From contig JAQUTZ010000006.1 of the NCBI GenBank assembly GCA_028694095.1, positions 1 through 18,637 on the forward strand: 18,637 bases of DNA, read 5' to 3'. The stretch is from Minisyncoccota bacterium. Its GTDB lineage: Bacteria > Patescibacteriota > Minisyncoccia > Minisyncoccales > MHMH01. The notes under the pieces were generated by a model. It was not told the origin of the DNA and did not search any database. It worked only from the letters and a program-made list of their open reading frames with translations. A program made the translations under genes and the position numbers. Every line of letters begins with the position of its first letter. The stretch's first letter is position 1. Shown one piece after another: positions 1 to 6,981 of this stretch.

Positions 1-1096
1 CTATCTTTACTCCTCCCTGCTCCACCAGCCGCCGAGCCTCTGCCTTGGAAGGGGCCATGCCGGCTTCTATAAGCAATTCCATTATATTCATGCTTTTCCT
101 GGATATTTTCACTTCGGGAAACTCGGAAGGCGCCTGCTTCTGCCTGAACACCCGGTCAAACTCTCTGTCTGCCCTTGAGGCGGCCTCCTCGCCGTGATAA
201 ATCCCTACTATTTCCCCGGCTAGCTTTCTTTTTAACTGCGACGGATTTACTTTCTTTTTATTTAAATCATTCTCGTATTCAAGGATGTCTTCCTGAGAGA
301 CTTCTGTTAGATTCCGGAAATAGGAGATTATCAGCTCGTCGGGGATGGACATTATCTTTCCATACATCTCTTCGGGGGTGTCGTCCAGCCAGACGCAGTT
401 GCCGGAAGACTTGCTCATCTGCTTGCCGTCCGTCCCCAGTATCATCGGAGTAGTCATAACGAACTTTTCTTTTCCCTTCATTTTTTCCATCAATTCCCTG
501 CCTATGAGCATATTGAATACCTGGTCGGTGCCGCCCACCTCCAGATCCACGTCCATAGCAACCGAATCATAGCCCTGTAATAAAGGATAGAGGGTTTCAT
601 GGAGCCAAACGGTCTCCCCCTTATTCAGCCTCCTTTGGAACATATCTCTTTGAAAAAGCTTCACCGCTGAAATATTGGAGGCGATGTCCAGTATTTCCTT
701 CAGTCCCAGCTTTAACAGCCAATCTCCGTTGTATTTTATTTTCACCTTGGAAAAGTCCAATATTTTCGAGGCCTGCTTCTTCCAGGTTTTTATATTCTCT
801 TTTATCTCTTTTTCCGTTATTTTCGGCCTTAGACTGTCCCTTAAGGAAGGGTCTCCCGCCAATACGGTCCCGGTTCCGAATACCACGATGACTTCATGTC
901 CTAAGTCGGCAAACTGCTGAAGTTTTCGGAGAGGTATGCTGTGGCCCAAATGAAGCTTCTTGCTGGTAGGATCTATGCCGTTATACAGCCTTATTTTTCT
1001 TTTCTTCATTAAAGAAGCCAGGCCTTCCTTGGTCGGCAACACTTGTTCTACTCCCTTGGTTAAAACTTCCTCTATTTTTTTAGAATCGCTGTTCAT
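1..1096 (-). CDS. tyrS: Tyrosyl-tRNA synthetase, 3' end outside the window
   Basis: Charges tRNA-Tyr with tyrosine in the cytoplasm. Translating the minus strand from the ATG at 1094-1096 gives 365 uninterrupted residues that run off the left edge. The class I signature HLGH lies at about residues 49-52. A YDS-containing tyrosine pocket is followed by the GGTDQVFN motif typical of TyrRS, and QMSKS (KMSKS class) lies at 226-230. The visible C-terminal part, from about residue 340, reads as the start of an S4 RNA-binding domain (MELLIEAGMAPSKAEARRLV), as expected for a family of about 400 residues. So only the last part of the S4 domain should be missing. The start was chosen because it opens the conserved N-terminal helix and sits 7 bp from a good -10 box. 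It diverges from the PBP gene. Identification is firm. Confidence 0.95.
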   Translation of the reverse strand, partial: MNSDSKKIEEVLTKGVEQVLPTKEGLASLMKKRKIRLYNGIDPTSKKLHLGHSIPLRKLQQFADLGHEVIVVFGTGTVLAGDPSLRDSLRPKITEKEIKENIKTWKKQASKILDFSKVKIKYNGDWLLKLGLKEILDIASNISAVKLFQRDMFQRRLNKGETVWLHETLYPLLQGYDSVAMDVDLEVGGTDQVFNMLIGRELMEKMKGKEKFVMTTPMILGTDGKQMSKSSGNCVWLDDTPEEMYGKIMSIPDELIISYFRNLTEVSQEDILEYENDLNKKKVNPSQLKRKLAGEIVGIYHGEEAASRADREFDRVFRQKQAPSEFPEVKISRKSMNIMELLIEAGMAPSKAEARRLVEQGGVKI

Positions 1097-1103
1097 TAGA
1101 TTA

Positions 1104-1132
1104 AATTTATCACCTAATCGGCCTTATGACAA
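1104..1132 (-). promoter_or_regulatory. tyrS promoter, probably giving a leaderless mRNA
   Basis: On the minus strand, TTGTCA (1127-1132) is followed by a 17-bp spacer and TAAATT (1104-1109), with TGA just before the -10 (extended -10). Only 7 bp separate the -10 from the tyrS ATG, so transcription should begin at or next to the start codon. Confidence 0.6.
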
Positions 1133-1144
1133 GTTTAGGTTTAT

Positions 1145-1172
1145 TTGAAAAAATCTTAAAGAATGTTATAAT
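1145..1172 (+). promoter_or_regulatory. Promoter of the class A PBP gene
   Basis: TTGAAA (1145-1150), a 16-bp spacer and a perfect TATAAT (1167-1172) preceded by TGT (extended -10). The start site would fall near 1179, leaving a leader of about 30 nt with no clear Shine-Dalgarno sequence before the ATG at 1210. Confidence 0.75.
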
Positions 1173-1209
1173 TGGCAACGAGGCAAAGAAACAAAGATTC
1201 TGCTAATTT

Positions 1210-3375
1210 ATGGCAAAACGCAAAACGCGGCGCCGTTTCTTCAATAAAGAAAATAAGTGGCATCTGGCCCTGAAAATAATTTTGGGCTGTTTTTTGTTTT
1301 CTGTTTTTTTCGTGGCTGCCGTTTTCGTCTATTTTGCCAAAGACCTTCCCAGGCCGGAGCTATTCACGGAAAAACCCTTCGTTCTGCCGACTAAAATATA
1401 CGACAGCAAGGGAGAAACCCTTCTTTACCAAATATACGGAGAAGAAAAAAGAACCGTGGTTTCTTTGGACCAAATATCCGATAACCTTGAACAGGCCGTT
1501 TTAGCGGCGGAGGATTCTAATTTTTACAACCATTTTGGCTTGGATATAGAAGGAATAATGCGCTCTGTTTTTAAGAATATACAAACAGGGACATTGAATT
1601 ATGGCGGGTCTACCTTAACCCAGCAACTAATAAGGTCCAGCTTTCTTACCCTGGATAAAACTGCTAGCAGGAAAATAAAAGAAATTATTTTATCTTTAGA
1701 GCTCGAAAGAAGATACTCTAAAGACGAAATATTAAGTTTTTACCTAAACCAGGTTCCTTTTGGCTCTAATTGCTACGGAGTGGAAGCAGCTTCTCAAACG
1801 TTTTTTAATAAGCCTGCAGCCGATGTCTCCCTGGAAGAAGCGGCTCTCTTGGCTTCCTTGATAAACGGAACAACCAGGTTTTCTCCTTATGGAAGCCACG
1901 TGGACGAGCTTTATGCTAGAAGAGATTACGTTCTGGATAGAATGGTTGCCTTGAAATATATAACGGAAGACGAGGCTAATGAAGCTAAAGAAGGAAAGGC
2001 TGAATTCGCGGAATCTACCAATCCCATTAAAGCGCCTCACTTCGCCCTTTATGTCCGCGAGTATCTGGAAGACAATTATTCCGATTACTTTTTGCAGACT
2101 AAGGGATTAAAAGTATACACTACCCTCGATTGGGAACTCCAGCAGGCGGCCGAAACCGCCATTCAAAACGGAGTTGAGCATAATAAATATTACAACGCCC
2201 ATAATGCCGGACTGGTGGCTATAGACCCCAATACGGGAGAAGTCCTTGCTATGGTAGGATCGGCTAATTGGTATGAAGCGGAATCTTACCCCGAAGGCTG
2301 CATCCCCGGGAAAACCTGCTTATTTGAACCGAAACTCAACGTTACCGTTTACGGGGGAGGGAGACAGCCGGGTTCGTCTTTTAAACCCTTCGCTTATGCC
2401 AGGGCCTTTAAGGACGGCCTTACGCCAGATACCATAGTTTGGGACGTAAAAACGGAATTTAATCCTAACTGCACCTCTACTTCTATCGAAGAAAAGGATC
2501 AATTCGACGGAGACTGCTATCATCCTAAAAACTACACGGGCGATTCTTCGGGCCCCGTCACCCTCCGCGAAGCGCTGGCTCAATCTATTAATGTGCCGGC
2601 GGTAAAAGTTCTGTATCTAGCGGGATTATCCGAAACAATTGATTTAGCTAAAAGCATGGGCATTACCACCCTTAACCAGGAACCTTCCTGGTACGGACTA
2701 AGTTTGGTATTGGGGGGCGGAGAGGTCAGGCTGATAGATATGGTATCGGCTTACGGGGTTTTTGCCACCGAAGGATACAGCATCCCTCCGGTTTTTATAT
2801 CAAAAATAGAAGATTCCGAGGGTAATATAATAGAAGAAAATAATCGAACTCCTAAAAAAGTCCTTGATACCCAAACAGCGAGGCTTATCAACGACGTTCT
2901 CTCGGACAACGAAGCCAGGGCTCCCCTTTTCGGCTGGAATTCCCCCCTGTATTTTCCCGGATATGACGTAGCTGTTAAAACCGGTACTACCCAGGAGTAT
3001 AAAGACGCCTGGACCGTCGGCTATACTACTTCCGTTGTGGCCGGGGTTTGGGCCGGCAATAACGACGGCACGCTACCGGACCAAAAACCGGGATTGGTTC
3101 TCGCTTCCCCTATTTGGAACGAGTTTATGCAAACAGCCTTAGAACTATACCCTAGCTCGGAATTTAACGAGCCCGCCCCCGCTGAAACAGAAAAACCCGC
3201 CCTAAACGGAGAGATAGACGAAGACGATCCTCATTCTATACTCCATTATGTAGACAGGTTTGATCCTCTAGGCGACGAGCCGGAAAAACCGGAATTAAAC
3301 GCCCAATACACCAACTGGGAAGAAGCTGTTAAGGCCTGGATAACAAACAACCCGGGCTGGGTTACGACGCTTTAA
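1210..3375 (+). CDS. Class A penicillin-binding protein (glycosyltransferase and transpeptidase)
   Basis: Bifunctional peptidoglycan synthase of the PBP1A family: it polymerises lipid II and cross-links the stem peptides outside the membrane. The 721-residue protein has a basic cytoplasmic start and one membrane anchor at about 17-42. The GT51 domain carries EDSNFYNHFG, with catalytic Glu101, and GGSTLTQQ at 132-139. The transpeptidase domain has the SxxK serine in SSFK (Ser389, Lys392), SIN at 459-461 and KTGT at 590-593, so all catalytic motifs are intact. After the catalytic domain comes an acidic, Pro/Glu-rich tail of about 80 residues ending in a tryptophan-containing segment; no PASTA repeats are visible. 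It has its own promoter. Its last 14 bp overlap the 3' end of convergent dnaN. The family assignment is firm; the exact paralogue name (ponA/mrcA) is not decidable. Confidence 0.95.
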   Translation: MAKRKTRRRFFNKENKWHLALKIILGCFLFSVFFVAAVFVYFAKDLPRPELFTEKPFVLPTKIYDSKGETLLYQIYGEEKRTVVSLDQISDNLEQAVLAAEDSNFYNHFGLDIEGIMRSVFKNIQTGTLNYGGSTLTQQLIRSSFLTLDKTASRKIKEIILSLELERRYSKDEILSFYLNQVPFGSNCYGVEAASQTFFNKPAADVSLEEAALLASLINGTTRFSPYGSHVDELYARRDYVLDRMVALKYITEDEANEAKEGKAEFAESTNPIKAPHFALYVREYLEDNYSDYFLQTKGLKVYTTLDWELQQAAETAIQNGVEHNKYYNAHNAGLVAIDPNTGEVLAMVGSANWYEAESYPEGCIPGKTCLFEPKLNVTVYGGGRQPGSSFKPFAYARAFKDGLTPDTIVWDVKTEFNPNCTSTSIEEKDQFDGDCYHPKNYTGDSSGPVTLREALAQSINVPAVKVLYLAGLSETIDLAKSMGITTLNQEPSWYGLSLVLGGGEVRLIDMVSAYGVFATEGYSIPPVFISKIEDSEGNIIEENNRTPKKVLDTQTARLINDVLSDNEARAPLFGWNSPLYFPGYDVAVKTGTTQEYKDAWTVGYTTSVVAGVWAGNNDGTLPDQKPGLVLASPIWNEFMQTALELYPSSEFNEPAPAETEKPALNGEIDEDDPHSILHYVDRFDPLGDEPEKPELNAQYTNWEEAVKAWITNNPGWVTTL

Positions 3376-4495
3376 TAGGCATTACAACGTAGAGATAATT
3401 AACATCTCCTTCCGGCCTTACTAGAGCAGGGCCCTCCTCGCCGTTCAATTCCATGATAACGTTCTTGCTTTTTATATTGTTAAGCCCGTCAATTAAAAAC
3501 CTGTAATTGAAAGATATCTCAGCCTCCTCGCTGTTGTTCTGGTTTATTTTAACAGGTAGGAAGCTTTTATTCTCTCCGAGTTCGGGATTCTGAGAAAGTA
3601 TTTCTATCCCTCCTTTCTTGCCGTCCACCTTTATTTTAACTTCATTACTTTTGCCGCTGAATATACTGGCGGTTTTTATTTGATTGATAAACTTATCTTT
3701 TTCAATAACCAACTGAGTTTCAAATTTTTTGGGAATAATTCCTTGATAGTCGGGGTACTCTCCCTCAATTAAACGAGAAACGATTTGTATTTCAGGGTGG
3801 TCTGTTTCGGCCATTGGATATTCAAACAATACCTGATTAGCTGATATATACATTTTCACTTTTCCCTCATATTCTGAAAGAATATTAACTATTTCTCTGG
3901 CTGATTTTTGAGGAAGAATAAACGACAAAGCTTTATTTAAGCCCTTTTCAAACCTTAATTTTTTTTCAGCAAGCCTGAAGCTGTCGGTAGTAGTAAGGCT
4001 TAATCCGTCTTTTTGAAAATTAAAACAAACTCCGGAAAGCTCGGGCCTGGCCTGATTCATAGTGGCGAAGTCCACTACTTGAGATATTCCCTCACACAAT
4101 ACCGAACTATTCATTTCTATAACCCCGTTATCTTCAATCGCGGGAATAATAGGGAATTCTTCCGAAGACTGCCCTTTAATTTTCGTATTGTATTCTTCGC
4201 ACTGGATAGAAAGGTCTTGGTTTTTAGAATCGATGGTTATTTTTTTATCGGGAAGTAAATTAACAAAATTCATCAAGATTTTAGCGGGCACGGTAATTTC
4301 CCCTTCTTTTTCGGTTTTAACTAAAGTCCAATACTTAATTCCCAATTCTAAATCGGTAGATGATAAATTTAAAAAATTCTTCTTTACGGAAATTAAAATA
4401 TTATTTAATATCGGCAGAGTTAAGTTTTTTCCAGCCACTCTCCCGACAATATTTAATCCCTTACTTAAATTTTCTTTTAGTATTATTATTTTCAT
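3362..4495 (-). CDS. dnaN: DNA polymerase III beta subunit (sliding clamp)
   Basis: Forms the ring-shaped homodimer that tethers the replicative polymerase to DNA. The 377-residue length fits the three-domain clamp family (about 365-380). Recognisable features are the N-terminal MKIIILKENLSKGLN, the LPILNNILI segment, the SSTDLELGI strand and the C-terminal VVMPIKAS, which matches the usual MPMR-type terminus. It lies downstream of dnaA on the same strand, the standard dnaA-dnaN order. A 206-bp spacer with origin-like motifs separates the two. Its stop lies inside the end of the convergent PBP gene, so no intrinsic terminator fits between them. No clear Shine-Dalgarno precedes the ATG, only an AT-rich trinucleotide tract. 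Confidence 0.96.
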   Translation of the reverse strand: MKIIILKENLSKGLNIVGRVAGKNLTLPILNNILISVKKNFLNLSSTDLELGIKYWTLVKTEKEGEITVPAKILMNFVNLLPDKKITIDSKNQDLSIQCEEYNTKIKGQSSEEFPIIPAIEDNGVIEMNSSVLCEGISQVVDFATMNQARPELSGVCFNFQKDGLSLTTTDSFRLAEKKLRFEKGLNKALSFILPQKSAREIVNILSEYEGKVKMYISANQVLFEYPMAETDHPEIQIVSRLIEGEYPDYQGIIPKKFETQLVIEKDKFINQIKTASIFSGKSNEVKIKVDGKKGGIEILSQNPELGENKSFLPVKINQNNSEEAEISFNYRFLIDGLNNIKSKNVIMELNGEEGPALVRPEGDVNYLYVVMPIKAS

Positions 4496-4501
4496 ATTTA
4501 A

Positions 4502-4519
4502 TTATTATTACTATTATTA
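4502..4519. repeat. AT-rich trinucleotide tract beside dnaN
   Basis: Six consecutive TTA/CTA triplets on the plus strand (TTA three times, CTA, TTA twice), starting 7 bp upstream of the dnaN start codon. It may act as an unwinding element of the putative origin, or may simply be AT-rich leader sequence. Confidence 0.5.
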
Positions 4520-4578
4520 CTCAACCCTTAAACTGTGGATTACCCCTATAATTACGCTTAAAAATAGGGTTACTAATC

Positions 4579-4625
4579 TGTGAATTCTTTTGTTAATAAT
4601 TATCTAATTTCAATTGTGAATTCTT
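4579..4625. repeat. Direct repeat pair TGTGAATTCTT
   Basis: The same 11-mer occurs at 4579-4589 and 4615-4625, 36 bp apart start to start (between three and four helical turns). Each copy contains the TTCACA half of a DnaA box on the minus strand, so they may be weak DnaA sites in the putative origin. Confidence 0.55.
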
Positions 4626-4701
4626 AAGATTTTTTCCTAACCTGTTTTATTCCCTGGTTTATACCTTGATTCTCCACAGGTTATTCAACAACTAATTAAC
4701 A

Positions 4702-6063
4702 CTACATCCTGTAGATTTGTTCCTTAATTAAATTAATTTCATCGGATAATCCCTCGTTTTTTTCCACCTCCTTCAGTATTTTATTGTAAGCATGGATAGC
4801 GGTGGTATGGTCTTTTCCTCCGAATTTAGTCCCTATAAAAGGGAAAGAGCTCTTTAGTTCTTCCCTTAAAAGGTACATAGCTATCTGCCTCGGTCTCACA
4901 ATTTCCTTCTTCCTGGAGGTAGCAATTATATCCCTTTCTTTTACATCATAATGGAAGGAAACGGCCCTTATTATCTTTTCGGGGTTAGCCACCTTGGTCG
5001 GAGAGAAAATCAGGTTTTTTAGAAGGGTTTTAGCGGTATCTACTGTCGGAGCTTGGTTGTTGAGCTTCTGATAGGCAGCTAAGCGGTTAAGGGCTCCTTC
5101 CAGCTCCCTGATATTCCTTTGAATATTATTGGCTATATATTCTATTATATCTTCTGAAAAGTTGACTTTCTTTTCCTGGGATTTGCTCTTTAAAATAGCC
5201 ACCCTTGTTTCATAGTCCGGAAGGCTGATGTCGGCTATCATTCCTCCTTCAAACCTGGATCTTAGCCGTTCCTCTAATGCGGAAATAGCCTTGGGCGGCC
5301 GGTCGGAAGACAAAATAATCTGTTTGTTTTTCTCGTACAGGCTGTTGAATATGTGAAAAAATTCTTCCTGGCTTTTTTCTTTGCCGGCAAAGAACTGAAT
5401 ATCGTCAATAATTAAGACGTCGATATCCTTATATAGCGACTTAAACTTATCTATATTGTGGTTTTTAATAGAATTAACTATTCCTGAAGCGAATTTTTCG
5501 GAAGAAACGTACTTTACTCTTTTTTGAGAAAATTTATTTATCACCTCGTTGCCTATGGCCTGGAGCATGTGGGTTTTTCCCAGCCCCACTCCCCCGTAAA
5601 CGAAAAGAGGATTATAAACCGATCCGGGATTGTTGGCTATCGCCCAAGCTGCGGCGTGGGGTAGCTCGTTAAAAGGGCCGACTATGAAATTATCGAAAGT
5701 GTAGCGGGGGTTGAGGTTGCTGTTTTTGTCTACCTTGAATTCCTGGAATTCTAGCTGGGATTCCTGGGTTTGGATATCAACCGGAGAACTGCTTATTGGC
5801 AAAGAAGGCACAGTCCCGGGCTTGGCTACGGTATATTTTACCTCCTTAATTTCTTCGTCCAGACTATGGAGAATTTTGTGTATGGTTTTATTATATTTGT
5901 TTTCCAGCCACTCCTTGGAAAAATTATTGGGAACGGCTATGACCACCTGCCCTCCTTTTTTAGACAGAATGCCGGTATTTCTAAACCAGGTGGCGAAATT
6001 AGCCTTAGAGATATTAAATTGTATCTGGGCAAGCAGCGCCTGCCATAATTCGTCTTTATTCAT
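4702..6063 (-). CDS. dnaA: Chromosomal replication initiator protein DnaA
   Basis: AAA+ ATPase that binds DnaA boxes, melts the origin and helps load the helicase. The 453-residue protein shows all four domains. Domain I is at about 1-75 (with the WFRNT-type segment near 26-30), followed by a short linker. Domain III has Walker A GGVGLGKT (157-164), Walker B VLIIDDIQF (216-224) and the arginine-rich EERLRSRFEGG near 264. Domain IV carries the DnaA signature GGKDHTTAIHAYNKI at 415-429. The start at 6061-6063 follows an AAGGT Shine-Dalgarno-like stretch 8-9 bp upstream and gives the usual N-terminus (MNKDELWQALL). It is transcribed away from the rpmH operon and towards dnaN. Confidence 0.97.
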   Translation of the reverse strand: MNKDELWQALLAQIQFNISKANFATWFRNTGILSKKGGQVVIAVPNNFSKEWLENKYNKTIHKILHSLDEEIKEVKYTVAKPGTVPSLPISSSPVDIQTQESQLEFQEFKVDKNSNLNPRYTFDNFIVGPFNELPHAAAWAIANNPGSVYNPLFVYGGVGLGKTHMLQAIGNEVINKFSQKRVKYVSSEKFASGIVNSIKNHNIDKFKSLYKDIDVLIIDDIQFFAGKEKSQEEFFHIFNSLYEKNKQIILSSDRPPKAISALEERLRSRFEGGMIADISLPDYETRVAILKSKSQEKKVNFSEDIIEYIANNIQRNIRELEGALNRLAAYQKLNNQAPTVDTAKTLLKNLIFSPTKVANPEKIIRAVSFHYDVKERDIIATSRKKEIVRPRQIAMYLLREELKSSFPFIGTKFGGKDHTTAIHAYNKILKEVEKNEGLSDEINLIKEQIYRM

Positions 6064-6120
6064 ATTCTTACCTTAAACCGTTAAGGACCTTTTGAAAATA
6101 GTCTAAAATCGCCTGAAGCT

Positions 6121-6129
6121 ATTATATCA
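6121..6129 (-). promoter_or_regulatory. Extended -10 promoter element for dnaA
   Basis: On the minus strand TGA directly precedes a perfect TATAAT (6121-6126), giving a leader of about 50 nt before the dnaA ATG. No good -35 lies at 16-18 bp; the nearby TTGACG is only 5 bp away and is too close to be its partner. The extended -10 may be enough. Confidence 0.5.
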
Positions 6130-6234
6130 CACGTCAAATAAAATAAAAATGAACGTAACCGGCCCTAACCCTGTTAATAAATTGTGGAAAATGTGTTAAG
6201 AATTCATTACCCAAATAAGCTCCAATAACCTGGT

Positions 6235-6263
6235 TTGCCGTTTTATGGTTGTTGTGATAAGAT
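6235..6263 (+). promoter_or_regulatory. Promoter of the rpmH operon
   Basis: TTGCCG (6235-6240), a 17-bp spacer and TAAGAT (6258-6263) with TGA before the -10 (extended -10). It sits about 29 bp upstream of the rpmH ATG and points into the rpmH-rnpA-yidD-yidC-jag operon. Confidence 0.5.
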
Positions 6264-6292
6264 AAATAATGTTTAATCATTAAATTACTAAA

Positions 6293-6427
6293 ATGAGCGT
6301 AACCTACCAGCCCAAAAAAAGAAAAAGAAAAAAAGCCCATGGATTCAGGGCTAGAAGCAAGAAAGCGGGAGGGAAAAAGGTTTTGTCCAAAAGAAGAAGG
6401 AAGAAGAGGGCGAAATTAACCGTTTAA
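6293..6427 (+). CDS. rpmH: 50S ribosomal protein L34
   Basis: Small, very basic protein of the large ribosomal subunit. The 44 residues begin MSVTYQPKKRKRKKAHGF and continue with the Arg/Ser/Lys/Gly-rich stretch and the VLSKRRRKKRAKL end that define L34. The length matches the family (44-47). It is the first gene of the conserved rpmH-rnpA-yidD-yidC-jag operon and diverges from dnaA, the common bacterial arrangement. Its stop is 4 bp before rnpA, which suggests translational coupling. No clear Shine-Dalgarno precedes the ATG; the start is set by the conserved TYQPK N-terminus. Confidence 0.96.
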   Translation: MSVTYQPKKRKRKKAHGFRARSKKAGGKKVLSKRRRKKRAKLTV

Positions 6428-6431
6428 CCGC

Positions 6432-6776
6432 ATGCTGCCGGATCCCAACCGCCTTAAAAAGACCAAAGAAATAGAAAGGGTTTTTAAGGAAGGCAGGGGG
6501 CTTAAAGAGGACAGCCTGCTGCTTAAGGCGGCCCCGAACAATCTTGGGTTAACCCGCTTTGCCTTCGTGGCAGGGCAAAAGGCTTCAAAAAAAGCCGTTG
6601 AAAGAAATAAAGCCAAGAGAGTATTAAGAGAGATAATAAGGAGCAGGCTTGCCGATATTAAACCGGGATTTGACGTAGTAATAACGGCACTCCAGGGATC
6701 GGCGGGCAAAAACTTTGAGAACCTAGAAAGGACGGTAATAAAACTTCTTAAAAAAACAGGACTGTTAAATGATTAA
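6432..6776 (+). CDS. rnpA: Ribonuclease P protein component
   Basis: Protein subunit of RNase P, which helps the catalytic RNA cleave the 5' leader of precursor tRNAs. The 114-residue length is typical. The RNR signature is present as KAVERNKAKRVLREI (about residues 54-68, core Arg58-Asn59 and Lys62-Arg63), and the N-terminus LPDPNRLKKTKEIERVFKEG is characteristic of the family. It starts 4 bp after rpmH and its 3' end overlaps yidD by 8 bp, so the three genes are probably co-translated. The RNase P RNA is not encoded in this window as far as I can see. Confidence 0.95.
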   Translation: MLPDPNRLKKTKEIERVFKEGRGLKEDSLLLKAAPNNLGLTRFAFVAGQKASKKAVERNKAKRVLREIIRSRLADIKPGFDVVITALQGSAGKNFENLERTVIKLLKKTGLLND

Positions 6777-6978
6777 AGGCATCCTTATTTTTTTTGTAAA
6801 ATCCTATCAGGCGCTGCTCTCCCCTCTTTTGGGTAACCGTTGCCGATTTTACCCCAGCTGTTCCGAATACTCTCTGCAGTCGCTGGAAAAATACGGAGCC
6901 GTATCCGGGAGCGTCAAAAGTTTTAAAAGAATATTAAAATGCCACCCCTGGAATCCCGGGGGCGTAGACCTTCCTTAA
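6769..6978 (+). CDS. yidD: Membrane protein insertion efficiency factor YidD
   Basis: Small membrane-associated protein linked to YidC-dependent insertion. The 69 residues contain the diagnostic CRFYPSCSEY (cysteines at about 25 and 31), the SLEKYG segment and the terminal CHPWNPGGVDLP. The N-terminal amphipathic/hydrophobic part (IKGILIFFVKSYQALLSPLLG) is normal for the family. Its start overlaps rnpA by 8 bp and yidC follows after 3 bp, so expression is likely coupled to both. Confidence 0.95.
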   Translation: MIKGILIFFVKSYQALLSPLLGNRCRFYPSCSEYSLQSLEKYGAVSGSVKSFKRILKCHPWNPGGVDLP

Positions 6979-6981
6979 TTT

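Larger units (their letters stand above)
4496..4701. other. dnaN-dnaA intergenic region, candidate replication origin (oriC)
   Basis: This AT-rich spacer holds no gene. Four 9-mers resemble the DnaA box TTATNCACA: TAATCCACA (4534-4542, minus strand, one mismatch), GAATTCACA twice (4579-4587 and 4615-4623, minus strand, two mismatches) and TTCTCCACA (4670-4678, plus strand, one mismatch). The first three share one orientation. Next to dnaN is a three-base-periodic AT tract (4502-4519), in the position where Bacillus subtilis has its unwinding element. CCCTAT/ATAGGG arms around 4545-4570 form a small inverted repeat. Location beside dnaA and gene polarity support an origin. The boxes are degenerate, so the assignment is an inference. 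Confidence 0.5.
6064..6292. other. dnaA-rpmH divergent intergenic region
   Basis: This 229-bp AT-rich spacer holds the dnaA promoter and the rpmH promoter. It contains one DnaA-box-like site, TTTTCCACA on the minus strand (6183-6191, one mismatch), which could serve dnaA autoregulation or be part of the origin. No convincing small gene is present; the antisense reading frame that overlaps rpmH is not credible. Confidence 0.6.

Noticed and set aside
4013..4258. Plus-strand reading frame inside dnaN
   Set aside because: Shadow of the clamp gene on the opposite strand; no ribosome binding site, no recognisable protein.
4502..4519. Calling the triplet tract a canonical DnaA-trio
   Set aside because: The polarity relative to the nearest DnaA-box-like site is opposite to the Bacillus subtilis arrangement as I recall it, so it is reported only as an AT-rich triplet tract.
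6126..6146. TTGACG upstream of dnaA as the -35 of the TATAAT at 6121
   Set aside because: On the minus strand only 5 bp separate them, far below the 16-18 bp needed; the -10 is treated as an extended -10 alone.
6134..6340. 68-residue minus-strand reading frame between dnaA and rpmH
   Set aside because: Its start lies inside rpmH antisense, with Phe/Lys-rich sequence from an A-rich region; it shows no domain and overlaps both promoters.
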